Part shown: positions 21,990 through 33,501 of the stretch, piece by piece
How the letters are laid out: every line of letters starts with the position of its first letter
How positions within the stretch are numbered: the stretch's first letter is position 1
Assembly: GCF_003597395.2 (NCBI RefSeq)
Contig: NC_133771.1
Span: forward strand, 54,176,450 to 54,240,449
Source: Chelonoidis abingdonii
Taxonomy: Eukaryota > Chordata > Testudines > Testudinidae
Direction: 5' to 3'
DNA: 64,000 bases
The notes under the pieces: generated by a model
What the model was told of the DNA's origin: nothing
The model's input: only the letters and a program-made list of their open reading frames with translations
Database searches by the model: none
Translations under genes and position numbers: made by a program

Positions 21990-22965
21990 ACAGACAGTCT
22001 ATGTCTAGCGAGAGACTGAAGTGGCCAAAGAAAGGGAAGGGGATTTCCGTCACCAATATGCCTGGGCCACAATTGATCAGGCTGGGGCCAGGGGATATTT
22101 TTGGGGGAAGAGATGACGAGGCACACCAAGTGTCTAAATTTTAAAGCTTTATTGATAAAATAATAAAATAACAGCAGAGAGTGCTGGGAACGCTCCCTCG
22201 TCACTCAGGGGGAAAAAGAAAGCATTAATACCCCAAGCCCTAACTCACTTTCATACTCACACACGCATGACCAAGTCTGGCCAAGTCTGGGTGCAACATC
22301 AGAGGAAGGGGGGAGGGAAGGCGGATGGAAGTGCTGTTCTGGGCCCAGGCCATCCAAAGATCTGCTGTGCTCTCCAAGTTGCTTCAGGTCTCGGGAGGGA
22401 TTTTAAGTCCTGGGATCCTTGGGGTGGGGCTGGGGGTTGTTCAGGTGCTCTTTGTACCAGTCCAAACAGGCTTGTTGTTGCCTCCCCAGTTTCCCAAAAC
22501 ATCCCAGCTCCTGAGACTGTTTCCCCTTCTGTTGGCCTTTGTTGTTGCCATTTAATTCGCTCTCACTGTTCTCGCTGTGATCTCTGCAGCTCTGTGTCTC
22601 ATTTGATCTCCCTGTTCATGCAGTTATCTCTGCAGCTCTGCTCAACATAGTTCTTCTCTTCTCACAGCTGGTTGGGGGGGGGTTGGAGTTCCCCTCCTTT
22701 ATCTTGGCAGGTAGCAGCTGTCCTTGGGCTGGAGTTAACTTCTTATCTTCGGACTGAGCTTGCTAGCTGCAGTATTGAATTAACCCATTCTCTGCTTTCT
22801 ACTTTCTCTCCCCCCCTCGGCCTCACACACCTGCAGAGGAAACTTCCACTCCCCACTCACACGTCTTTGACCCTCCCCAAAATGCTTTGTAATGCTTGCA
22901 ATAGCGTTAGCAATATACAGTGCAGATCTTCCTTCCCAGGGAACTCCTTAAGGGGAGGGGGCCAT
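21990..22965 (-). mobile_element. Probable endogenous retroviral LTR, antisense
   Basis: Read on the minus strand, a GC-rich U3-like part (22965 down to about 22250) leads to TTATCAATAAAGCTTTAAA, which holds an AATAAA poly(A) signal near 22143-22156. A U5-like segment follows, with TTGGTGTGCCTCGTCATC. This order fits a retroviral LTR in reverse. The 127-aa frame at 22267-22650 is unsupported. The ends are not exact and no pol sequence is attached. Confidence 0.45.
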
Positions 22966-22971
22966 TGAGTT

Positions 22972-23893
22972 ACTCATAGACTCATAGGTCAGAAGGGACG
23001 AATATGATCATCTAGTCTGACCTCCTGCACAAGGCAGGCCACAAAACCATACCCATACACATTTATAACAACCCCTAACCCATGACTGAGTTATTGAAAT
23101 CGAAGGCGAAACCTCCAGGGCTTTGCAATCGCCCTGGAGGAAGAATTCCTTCCGACCCAAATATGGCGATCAGTAACCGTGAGCATGTGGGCAAGACTTC
23201 CCCAGCTTAGCCCCAGAAGAATTCTCTGCAGTAACAGTTCCCATTCCATCACATCCCCTCCAGACCATTGAGCAGACTTATCTTGCGATAATCCAGATCA
23301 ATGCCCAAATTAAACTATCCTATAACATCCCTCCATATACTTATCAAGCTATATTTAAAGCCAGATAAGTCTTTTGCCCCCACTATTCCCCGGAAGGCTG
23401 TTCCAGACTTCAACTCCCCTAAATGGTTAGAAACCTTGTCTAATTTCAAGTCTAAACTTCCTAATATCCAGTTTGTACCCATTCGTCCTTGTGCCTACAA
23501 TTAGTACTAAACTTAATAATTCCTCTCCCTCCTAACGTTAATCCCCCTGATATATTTATATAGAGCAAGCATATCCCCCCAGAGCCTTCTTTTGGCCAGG
23601 CTAAACAAGCCAAGCTCTTTGAGTCTCCTTGTCATAAGGCAGATTTTCCATTTCTCGGATCATCCTAGTAGCCCGTCTCTGACCTGTTCAGTTTGAATTC
23701 ATCCTTCTTTAAACGTGGGACACCAGAACTGCCACACAATATTCAGGTGGGTCTCACCAGTATATAACGGCACTAACACCTCCTTCTCCTTGCTGGAAAT
23801 ACCTCGCCTGATGCATCCTAAAACCGCATTTGCTTTTTTAACAGCCATATCACATTGGAGGCTCATAGTCATCCTGCTATCAACCAATACCCC
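22972..23893 (-). mobile_element. CR1 LINE, 0.9-kb 3' end, antisense
   Basis: The 3' end lies at the left (CATAGACTCATAGGTCAGAA, CTGACCTCCTGCACAAGGC) and ORF2 sequence at the right. The minus-strand frame from 23887 reads [39 protein letters not shown] and [15 protein letters not shown], the RT-domain end of CR1. The complement of AAGGAGACTCAAAGAGCTTG encodes an RRLKELG-type word. Frameshifts and stops are present. The 141-aa plus-strand frame at 23715-24140 is the antisense of this and is not a gene. Confidence 0.92.
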
Positions 23894-24270
23894 AGTGTCT
23901 GGAGCCTACCCATATCTAGGGAAGCTTAAAAGCACACAGATCCAGAATATGAGTCCAAACACAGCAACCAGGTTAGTGTCCAAAGATGGAAGGAGAGGCA
24001 GGAGAGGAGATAGACCAGGGCTATCAAAATCCTGTACTAGTGGACACAGGTACATGAAGTGGTTAAGGCATGACATGCTCTCAAATATCTCTAGTTCCTA
24101 TACAATCACCTCAGTGAATTCAGATCAATATCCAAGCTAGCTCATAAATAAATGCTTCCCCCAGTAAGAAATATCTAAAGAGCTCATTCCTGATCCATGG
24201 ATACCTTCCCCTTCTTTCCAGTATCAGACCCCCCCCCCCGTCTTTTCTATAGCCACAGCACTGTAACCCT
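23894..24270. other. Stretch without recognised features
   Basis: Contains a C10 homopolymer near 24229-24239. Nothing else recognised. Confidence 0.5.
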
Positions 24271-24800
24271 GGTTCAACATGAGTAATTAAACATGGGTGA
24301 GACCTCATTTCTTGGAAGATAGAATTAGAGAGGAAATAAATCAGCAAGCTTAAAATAGAATGTTTGTGCTCAGATAAGTAAATGGGTCAGTAAACGAAAA
24401 GACAAAATGTTTGAGCTAGCTAAGATTGAGGGGACACCGAGTAAACCATTTACTATGAACAAAATAACAATGGACAAGAGAAATCAGGAGCATAAAGATG
24501 AGGTAAAGAGTAAAGTTGAACATGGGTAGCACATGGACAGACCATGTTGTACTGCAATTGGCTCCTGCAAAGTAATCAAGCCAATCCCAAAACATGTAAC
24601 ACAATGTATAATGTATATAAAGGAAGGGAGATTCTGTGTAACTTTGAATGTATCGTATGCCCTGTACCCACCTCCTGAACTTGAGCATAATCAACTCGTG
24701 TAGTTTGTTGATATGCCTAAAGAGAAACCTCAGTGACAAGTTAAGAGATGAGCGATGTTCTTGGAAATGGAGTAAATAATCTCCTGGAGGCTACTGAGTG
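24270..24800 (+). mobile_element. Possible solo LTR or retroviral fragment
   Basis: Holds a CCAAT word (CAAGCCAATCCC at 24579-24590), then TATATAAAGG (24613-24622), then a short GC-richer part ending in AGAGAAACCTCAGTGAC. The spacing looks like an LTR promoter. No clear terminal TG..CA pair or target duplication, so this is tentative. Confidence 0.35.
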
Positions 24801-24801
24801 G

Positions 24802-25505
24802 TGTCATAAACAGATAGTTAAGGGTTAATGCCTCTTTTACCTGTAAAGGGTTAAGAAGTTCACCTAGCCTAGCTGACACCTGACCAGAGGGACCAATGGG
24901 GGAACAAGATGTTTCAAAAGGCAGGAGAGAAGTTTTCCTTTGTTTAGAGTCTCAGTTTCAGCAAGACTGTGAAAGATCAAGGAACCAGACTTTTATCAGA
25001 GTAGTAAGTTTTAGAAAAGGATAAATCAGTTTATGTTTATTTTCTTTGTAACTTGTCTTGGTATCATTAAGGGAATTATCAGAATTGGGTATTTGGGTAT
25101 TTTTTTTTGTGTAACTGAATTTGTGCCCAGGGGAACATCCTCTGTGTTTTGAATCTGTTGTCTGTGAGAGTAGCTGCGATGGCTATCTCTCCAAGGGTTT
25201 TCTTTCACCTTTCTTTTCTTAATTAAAGCTTTTCTTAATACTATGATTTTTTCCTTGTTACTTTTTTTTTTGATCCAAAGGGATTGACTGGATCACCAGG
25301 GATTGGCTGGGAAAGGAAGGGGATGGATTCTCCTTGTTTTAAGATCAGAGGTTGGATCTGTGTTCACCAGGGAATTGGTGAAGTCCCTCAAGCAACCCAG
25401 GGAGGGAATTTTAGGACAGGGAGTACTCAGCACTGAAATCCGGTTGTGGTCTGTGTACACAATCTAACTGTAATAAGCTAGAAGTGTCCATCAGGTCCCA
25501 CACGT
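24802..25505 (+). mobile_element. 5' LTR-like copy of the TGTCATAAACAG family
   Basis: Starts TGTCATAAACAGATAGTTAA and continues with ACCAATGGGGGAACAAGATG, CAGGGGAACATCC and TTGAATCTGTTGTCTGTGAG. Then come the AATTAAAGC region, GGATTGACTGGATCACCAGG and AACCCAGGGAGGG, ending around ATAAGCTAGAAGTGTCC. It shares the LTR segment at 27942-28325. Some internal parts are deleted compared with the other copies. Confidence 0.8.
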
Positions 25506-25910
25506 ACCTACATCGATGGGAAGAACGTGACATGGTGCAGGTAAAGGATATTTTAGAACCAAAAACCAGATTTTTTTCCTCCTTTGAGATTTGGGGAAGC
25601 AGTGAGAAAGGTACCCGAGGTAAACAGATAAAGGTTTTTCTAACAAGGCTTTGTTAGAAAGATTTCCAGCTGGATTTACGCAGAGGTAACATCTAACAGT
25701 TTGGCAAGCGTACAACCAGTTTTTTTTCTGTCTCTTCTATTGAAAGTCCAGTTAAAAGCTTATGTTGTTGGTTTTTTTTACCTTGCAACCAAGATAGCTC
25801 AGGTAGAGCAGGGAACATCTGTCAAGCAAAGAAAAAAATCAAATCTACGAACTGGAAGACCAAACTTGGTGCTGAGGAGCCAAAACAAGGAACATGACGA
25901 TAGAGAGGCT
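25506..25910 (+). mobile_element. Non-coding internal segment after the LTR
   Basis: About 400 bp between the LTR copy and the purine block. No recognised gag, pol or primer-binding site. It may be the leader of the LTR element. Confidence 0.4.
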
Positions 25911-27841
25911 GCCCATCAAAAAAGGAGAGAAGAGGGAGGGAGAGGGGAGGGAAAGATCGAGAGGGGAGAGAGAAGAACAGGAAGAGAGGGAAGAAGGAGG
26001 GGGGAGAGGGTAAGAGGTAAAGAGGGAAAGGAGGAAGAGTAGAAAGGGGAAGAGGGGAGGGGGAGAGGGAAAGAGAGAGGGGAAGAGGGGGTAGAGAGGG
26101 AGGGAAGAAAAAGGGAGAAGAGGCAGGGAGTGATGGGGAAAGCGAGGAACAGGAGGAAAAAGAACGGGATGAGAGGGGGGAGGGGGGGAAGAAGTGGGGA
26201 AATAAGGAGAAGGGAAGAAAGGAGGGAGAAGGAGGAGAGAGGAGGAGGGGAAAGGAAAAGAAAAAAAGAGGGGAGGGAGAGAAGAGAAGGAGAGGAAAGA
26301 TAAGAGAGGAGAGAGAAAGGAAGAAAGAAAGGGAAGGAAGGAGGGGAGAGGATCCCGAGAAGAGGAAAAGGAAAGAAAGGGAAAGAAGGAAAGAGAGAGA
26401 GAAGGAAGAGGAATGGAAGAAAGGAGGGAGGAGGAGAAGAGAGAGAAAAGAGAAGGAGGAGGAAGAGGGGGGAAAGGGAATAGGAAGAGAAAGGGGAGCA
26501 AGAAGAAAGAGGAAAGAAGAAAGAGAAAAGAGGAGGAAGGAGAGAAGGAGGCAGGAAAGAAGACCAAGGGAAGAAGGGAAGAGGAGGAGAAAGGAGGAAG
26601 AAGAGGGGTAAAAAGAAAAGATGGAAAAAGAGGAAGGAGGAAAGAGGGAGAGAGGGAGGGAGAAGGGGAAAGAGAAGAGAAGAGAACAAGAAGAAGAGAG
26701 AGAGAGAAGAGAGAAGAAAGGAAGAGGAGAGGAGAAGAAGGAAGTGAAAAGAGAAAGAGGGGAAAAGGAGAGAGAAAGGGAGAAGGAAGGGGAGGAAGGG
26801 AGAGAAAGAAAAGAATAGAGGAAGGAGAGAAGGGGGAAGAGAGAAGAAAAAAGGAGGGGGAGGGAGAGAGAAAGAAGAGGGGGAGAGAAAAGAAAGAGGG
26901 AAAGGGGAGGGGAAAGGACCGAGAGAAGAAGAGGGGGAGAAGAAAGAAAATGGGAGAAAGAGAGGATGAGGGAAGGGGGGAGAGAAAGAGGGGAAAGGGG
27001 GGAAAGGGGAGAAGAAGACGGAGGAGGAGAAGGAGAAGGAGGAAGAGCGAGAAGGAGGGGAAAGGTGGGAAGAAGATGGGAGGGAAGAGAAGAAAGGAAG
27101 GAAGGGAGAAAGGGAGAGGAGAAGGGGAAAGAAAAGGAGAAAAAAAGAGGAGGAAAGGGGGGAAGAAAGAAGAGGGGAGAAGAAGACGAGGAAGAGAGGA
27201 GGTGAGGAGAGAGGCAAAGAGGAGGGAGAGGGAAAAAGGGGAAGGAGGGAAGAGAAAGGGAAACGAATGAGAGAAAAAGAAGATGAGAGAGGTAAGAAGA
27301 AGGAAGAAGGAGAAAAAGGAAAGAGGGAAGGGGGAAGGGAAGAGAGGTGGGAAAGGAGATGAGGAGGAAATTAGATGGGAGGAAGGGGAGAGGAAGAGAG
27401 GAAAGAAGAGAGAGAGAGAGGGGAGAGGAGGAAAAGGAAGAGAAGGAGAGAGAGAAAAGAAGAGAGGAGGGGAGAGGAAGGATAGAAAGAGGGAAGAAAG
27501 AAGGAGAAGAAATAGAGAGGGAGGGAAATGAGGAGGGAAAGGGAGAGAGGAGAAAGAGAAGGAGGAAGAGGAGAGGGAAGAGAAGAGAGGAGGAGAGAAA
27601 GGGAAAGAAGAAAAGGGGGTGAGAAAAAAGGGGGGAAGGGGAGGGAGGAGAGAGGAAAAAAGGGGGAAAGAGATAAAGATAAGGAGAGAGGAAGGGGGAG
27701 GAGGGAGGAAGGAACAAGGAGAAGAAACGAGAAGAGAGAAGAGCAAAAAGGGAAGCAAGAGAGAAAAGGGGGGATAGAGGGGGGAGGAAGACGAGAGAAG
27801 GAGGAGGGAGGTAGAAGGCAAGAGAAGATGGAGAGAAGAGG
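25911..27841. repeat. Polypurine (G/A) tract, about 1.9 kb
   Basis: The plus strand is almost only A and G (AAAGG, GGAGAG, AAGAAG words without a fixed period), with very rare C or T. The long open frames here (746, 705 and 433 residues on the minus strand, all Ser/Leu/Phe/Pro; 285 residues on plus, all Arg/Glu/Lys/Gly) result from the near absence of stop codons in such sequence and are not genes. The block runs directly into an assembly gap. Confidence 0.95.
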
Positions 27842-27941
27842 NNNNNNNNNNNNNNNNNNNNNNNNNNNNNNNNNNNNNNNNNNNNNNNNNNNNNNNNNNN
27901 NNNNNNNNNNNNNNNNNNNNNNNNNNNNNNNNNNNNNNNNN
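27842..27941. other. Assembly gap, 100 N
   Basis: Exactly 100 Ns, a usual placeholder for a gap of unknown size. It lies between the purine block and an LTR 3' piece. Confidence 0.99.
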
Positions 27942-28325
27942 TCCCAGAGGGTTTTCTTTCACCTTTCTTTTCTTTAATTAAAAGCCTTTTTTTCTTAATA
28001 CTTGATTCATTTGTTCCTTGTTCTTTTTGTTTTTGATCCAAAGGGATTGGATCTGGACTCACCAGGGATTGGTGGGGGGAAAGGAGGAGGAATAGTTAAT
28101 TTCTCCTTGTTTTAAGATCTAAGAAGTTTGGATCTGTGTTCACCAGGGAATTGGTGAAGTCCCTCAAGGCAACCCAGGAAGAGGAAAGTTTTAGGGGGAC
28201 AGGGAGCGCTCCAGACACCGAAATTCTGGATGGTGGCTGTGTTACCAGATCTAAGCTTGTAATTAATCTTAGAAGTGTCCCCACACCTGAACCCTGAAGT
28301 TCAGAGTGGGGAAGGAACCTTGACA
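27942..28325 (+). mobile_element. 3' LTR piece of the TGTCATAAACAG family
   Basis: Begins in the middle of the LTR (CCCAGAGGGTTTTCTTTCAC, AATTAAAAGCC), has GGATTGGATCTGGACTCACC and GGTGAAGTCCCTCAAGGC, and ends CAGAGTGGGGAAGGAACCTT then TGACA, the expected LTR end. Its partner is 24802-25505. Together they may frame one element with the purine block and gap inside. I see no matching 5-bp target duplication. Confidence 0.8.
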
Positions 28326-30364
28326 CCACCCCAACATACTTTTGGGTGGTAGGGTCTCAAAGGCTACCCCCACAAGCACTATCTTCACTGAACCACAAAA
28401 TGCTTCATCTTCAGCAAGAGGAAAGGCAGAGTTCTTCTGTAACTACTAGTGTCAATAATCCTTGTACCCAGCATAGGTTGTCTAAACAGAATATGCAATG
28501 ATTGCCATCTTGTTCATGACTAGGGATTGGAATTGGGACTTCCATAGCTAAATCACAAAGCTCAACAGCTTGAGCTAAACAATTAAGTTCCCTATCTTTT
28601 ACCTGTAGCAGATTCATCTCCTGTGTGGATTAGGTGCACAGGAAGATGTGGAACACACATTGAAAATTGGGTTACAAATACAGAACAAAAATATAGGTTA
28701 TATGTTGGGAATACAGCCATTAACCAATTCCCCAACATCAGCACCCACTGCTCTGTAAGTGTGCCTTTACATTTCTGGTGTAAGTAAGTCTGCTTTTACA
28801 TTTCTGGCAGGATAAAATGGCCTTAGTTCAATGAGAATGCAGAGCTTGGTATTCACAAAATGTAGTTTCCTATTTTGACTAAGAGTTTGTTTAATTTAAA
28901 AAAAAATTCCAATGTGCAGTCTTAAAATATCACTCTGCAGCTGGCTTCATGTGTAGGGACTTCAGGATAGCACTACTGTTTGCTGCTTCAGACGTCTGTC
29001 CTACAGTGGTTCAATACCTGATGACACTGATTTGCTTTTGACTGGAGGCTATGAATGCACAACGTTTCACTGTACATTATCACTTTGGGAGTGATGGTGG
29101 GAAGTAGTGAGTCAAAAGTGTTATCTGGATTCTTTCAATATTCTATATTTTGATAGGCTGAGATTGATCAGCCTGTCTACTGATAAAATAGTAGAAATGT
29201 CAATATTAAAATAATAAAAAACATGACTAAATTCTACTATGGTTACGGTAGTTTAGAACCCAGTTATACTGCATAAACTACTGTAACCAATTTAACACTG
29301 AATCTCATTCTTTTGACAATGATTATAATGAGAAAGGGAAATTGTAGAACATGAATCTTTTCTTGTGACAAAGATTATAGCAAGGATTTAACAGGATACA
29401 AAATTAAACCTATTCTCCTAATCTTGATATTGTCATCCGCTGTCTTTTTCAAATGCCATAAGAGAGGTGACTGCTTGGACACTATCAGTCACAAAAATAG
29501 AAAACGGATGTACACTTCCTTCAACACAGTGAATCACCATGCAGATATTATACTGTAAGTGATAAAGGCTGCTACTTATGCAAATTAATTAACAGGCAAG
29601 GAAAAGAATTCTGCCCTTTAATTTAGTAAAGCAAGGAGCAGAGATGAAAAGGGGAGCTTGGCAAAACCGAAAGAGTTTGCAAAATTCTTCCCTTTTACAT
29701 TTAGATGAAAATAATTAATATAATAGGATCAAAAGGGAAGATATTCCCTTTGCCTCAGCCTCCCAGTTCTAAGAGGTTTTTGTTTTTGCTCTGTAACAGT
29801 TGCTGTGTGCCACCCTCTTCTCTGTTGCGTCTCTGCAAAGTGACACTTTAAACCTAATCACAATCTTTACTATCCAAGTTGAAAGTCCTGTTGTTGTTTT
29901 TTTGACATTTATAAGTACAGCAAATACTGCAGCAAGCAGCACAAATCAATCTGCAAATTAAGGAAACAGTAGAATTTACTAGTTGAAGTCTAGTGACTAA
30001 TATCTGAATAATACACCATGGTATTACATCAGTCTGGAAGGCAAAAGTTCAGCAAATTAAATACCTTAATTGGCATATCAAATTTCTTTTATGTTTCAGT
30101 CACAGGCTTTTAAGTTGTGTAATATTGGGAAAGGATCATTATTATTAGCTAGATGATTCACATTGTTTTTTGTTTACCATTTGGAGACATTAAAACTGAT
30201 GAGTTAAGTTTACAAAATACTTTGGTTCAAATTCACCACTGTTTTACTTCTGTTTTATGCCAGGATAACACCACTGAAATCTATGGAATTTTATCAGTAT
30301 AACACTGATGTAACAAAATGATAAATCAGAGCCATTAAGTCAATGATATGATAAATCATGAATA
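28326..30364. other. AT-rich stretch without recognised features
   Basis: No gene and no repeat that I recognise. Confidence 0.5.
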
Positions 30365-30560
30365 CTAGAGAGGAAGGATGATCCACTGTTAAGGTGCTAC
30401 CCTGAGACTTGAGAGATCCTAGGTCAATGTCCTGCTCTACCATACACTTCTCATGTGACTTTGTGTTTCTCTGGGCCTCCATACCCAATCTGTAAAATGG
30501 GGATAATAGTACTTACCCACCTCACTGGGAAGATTCTCAGGCATTGAGATCTAAGGCCCC
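30365..30560 (+). repeat. MIR SINE
   Basis: TTAAGGTGCTACCCTGAGAC, CTCTGGGCCTCCATACCC, AATCTGTAAAATGGGGATAA and ACCCACCTCACTGGGAAGAT follow the order of a MIR element, including the CORE-to-tail part. Confidence 0.85.
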
Positions 30561-32540
30561 TATTACCATTGTAGATAGAAGGCTACAGAAATTTTAAAAT
30601 TGTAATTTGAAGCTAAAATATAAATAAACAACTTAAAGTGTAAGATTTTTCAACATAAATGAAGAATAGACAATATACATGTTTTTACAGTATTTAACAG
30701 CTGGACTCAGAAGCATTAGATATCTCCATGAGTAACCTTTAAGCTTCTAAAGTAAAAAACATTATTGCTATCCTGTGCATTTAGTCCTAGAATTTGTGAA
30801 TAATTCACTAGTGTGCCAAGGTCATAATGCCCCACCACTTTTCCACCTCCATGTCATAAATCACCATTTAATTTTCACTGCACAGACCCAACCTGCATAG
30901 ATTCAAAACCTGACATTATGAGTGAAAATAAATTATTTCTTAGGTGACAAGCAAGGAAAATATGGACACATTGTTACAGAAAGTGATTCATCCATGTGGT
31001 TGTATAACGATAAAGATATACATGTATGTTTTAAAGATGAGATATCCTAAAAGTACCTCTTTTTTATGTTTACATGAGTATAAGTAACTACTGGCTTTCA
31101 GCAATACATCATTTACCTACAAAAGAACAAGCATGTATTGTTAAACAGCAGGGACAAAAAAGAAATTCTAGTCAGAAATGTTATATGTGAGTTACAAAAT
31201 GCCAGGAGTTTGTGCAGTTAGGTCTTTACATAAAGTGAAAATAGAGATTTATTCTTGTAACACTGCCTGGCAAAGAGAGAGAAAAATGCTAATGAGATGA
31301 CTAATCCCTCCCACAAGGGGTTTTGCACTGAATCATGGCATTATTTAAAATTACAAAATTAAAAAACAAACAAAACACTCGAAACTAGTTTGATATATAC
31401 AGATGGTCAAAACCTGAAATTGTTAGGCAGAGCTGGCCTTGCTGGCAGGCAATCACGGTGGTTGCCCAGAAGGCCAACTTCCAGAGGAACCAAACCAACA
31501 TCTGGTGGCAGGGGGAATCAAATCAAGGTTTATTATTTTGTTTACTCAGCCATTTCGGGTGTACCAAAAACATTTTCTATTGAGTGACAGAACACCTACT
31601 GCTGACATTGTCATTAAGCAGTGAAGAAAGGTCTTGAATTCAGGAGAAACGTTTTCATACAAAGTGAATGAGAACTTTCCCTCTTAGCAGGAAATTTTCA
31701 AAGGCACAAATAACACTCACTGACTGTTGGACCCTCCCTAAGAACATAGTATTGCTTAGAACACCACTGAATGAGACTCATGACACAAAATCAATGAAAA
31801 GGGATATTTTCAAAGGTACAAGTGTTAGGAAGATTCCTACTCGCTCTCTCTTTCACTTTCCTCCTCCTTCTACAGAATTTTCTCGGTTGAACTTCTCCTC
31901 CACAGTACTTCTTCATCCTAGTTTCTCTTGGACGTTAGGGCATATTAAGTCCTTAGGCTTCTCTTCCTCAATGGACTGGTCACCTCTCAATTTTAGTGAA
32001 CTAGAACTCCTGCTCAGATTCATACTCACTAAATTGCATAAGGGAATGAGCACCTATAGATCTATTTAGTGTCTGTGAGATCAGTGGAGGTGCCACTGTG
32101 CTGTGGTTGCACTTTACTGCTGCATTTCTCTGGCTCACTCCCAGAGGAAGGTAGCAGGCCAGAGGAAGGCAGAATGTCTCGGTTCTTGCACTGCAAGGAA
32201 GCAATATGTCTCCAGCTTTTTTCCCCCTCAATATTTGTTTCTGAAACGCAAGATATGTTGTAACCACCTGGACCTCTGTATTCAAGAACTGAGTTCCCAG
32301 AGGCAGGGCACGAAAGCACTTTCTGTCAAGAATGACTGTCTATGCTGTGTGTGAGGAAAGCAAAGGTTTTGCTAGTCTGAGTGGGAAGAAACTGACCAGA
32401 GCAGAAAAAAGGCATTTGTTCAAGAACCCTGAATATTTTGTAGTACACAGATTTGAGGCAGCTCTGAAGCTTTGGTGGATCTGGACCTGTTTTAATTAAA
32501 ATACAACCCTAATGTTTGTAAATCCTATCCACTCCCAATT
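30561..32540. other. Stretch with one possible LTR trace
   Basis: Mostly nothing. The complement of 31420-31560 carries an AATAATAAACC poly(A)-like word followed by TTGATTCCCCCTGCCACC, which could be an LTR remnant. The 133-aa frame at 31668-32069 has no family motif. Confidence 0.4.
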
Positions 32541-32765
32541 GCATATGTGTTGTATCAAACAGGCAAGGTGCTAATAAGCTTCAACAGGACTTTATTTACA
32601 GTAGAAACTCCTTTACCAAGCTGCTGCTGCATACTCTGTAACTCTCACTCAGCCTTCTCAACTCCTCCTCCCTCCTTCCTGTTTCCTGTCCTTTCAGACT
32701 CCCAACAGCCAGTGCTCCCAGTTCTAATAATTACAAGCACATCTAAACACCACAATATGTCATAT
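32541..32765 (-). mobile_element. Probable LTR remnant, antisense
   Basis: On the minus strand: AACTGGGAGCACTGGCTGTT, GGAGTCTGAAAGGACAGG, then AATAAAGTCCTGTTGAAGC, a poly(A) signal near 32588-32597, and CACCTTGCCTGTTTGATAC. This matches the feel of a dispersed turtle LTR. No coding sequence is attached. Confidence 0.5.
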
Positions 32766-32860
32766 CACATACCAATATGATGCAGCAACACAACCTATTT
32801 TAGCAAAATGGACATGGAGCAAAGGTCCTTGCTGATTTTCGGGTACTGGTGGGGAAATTT

Positions 32861-32906
32861 TATATCTATCTAGATATAGATGATATAGATATAGATAGAT
32901 ATAAAT
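32861..32906. repeat. (GATATA)n-type microsatellite
   Basis: Imperfect GATATA/GATA units. A similar tract lies at 62221-62266. Confidence 0.9.
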
Positions 32907-32909
32907 TCT

Positions 32910-33498
32910 ACTGGACAATAAAAAAGAGAGTAAATGATACACTGTCTCAGCTTGGAAGAGGCATTTGTTCTTTTCTAGACAAAATTCTGTTTTTTTAATA
33001 TAACTATTTAAAGCCAAGGAATTAGGAGGCGATGTCTCTACCTTCACATGGTAGCTACTGCATTATAGATTCAAACACTTTTCTCTACTCTTTCCGGGCC
33101 AATTCTGATTGTGTTGCCGCAAGGGTTGAAAGGAAAGAGACAGTTTATGAATGGGTTCTGCTACATTAAGGTCCCTGGCCTTTGACATCAATGGGATCTT
33201 CTCCCTCAGTCTTCCTTTCCAATCCAACCTCCTAGTGCCAAGCCCTGCTGCTGTTCAGGAATGAACTGTGAAACCTTAGAAGACTGCAGGTCTGAAGTCA
33301 GGTCTGATTCCTCACAGCCTCGCACTTTGTTTAGTGATTTAAAGTAGGGCAGAGTGAGCATAAGAGTAAAAAAAATAGTAAGGAGTATTGTACACCTTTT
33401 GCACCACAGGTATAAATAACTATACAAGGTGCTAAACATTGGAGAAACAAGACCTTGGTTTTAAATGACAGAATGTAACAGCCTGTCTACATGGTGAC
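32910..33498. other. Stretch without recognised features
   Basis: Nothing recognised. Confidence 0.5.
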
Positions 33499-33501
33499 TT
33501 A

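Noticed and set aside
22267..22650. 127-residue frame on plus
   Set aside because: GC-rich LTR-like DNA. No motif, and competing frames of similar length occur on both strands.
23715..24140. 141-residue frame on plus
   Set aside because: It is the antisense of the CR1 reverse transcriptase end.
24613..24622. TATATAAAGG as a host promoter
   Set aside because: It is better explained as part of a possible LTR; no downstream exon is visible.
25822..28062. Very long open frames (746, 705 and 433 residues minus; 285 residues plus) that might be a new repetitive protein
   Set aside because: They arise because nearly pure purine DNA lacks stop codons on both strands. The composition is only Ser/Leu/Phe/Pro or Arg/Glu/Lys/Gly, and the two longest run across the N gap.
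31668..32069. 133-residue frame as a gene
   Set aside because: No domain or motif seen, overlapping frames on the other strand, ordinary AT-rich setting.
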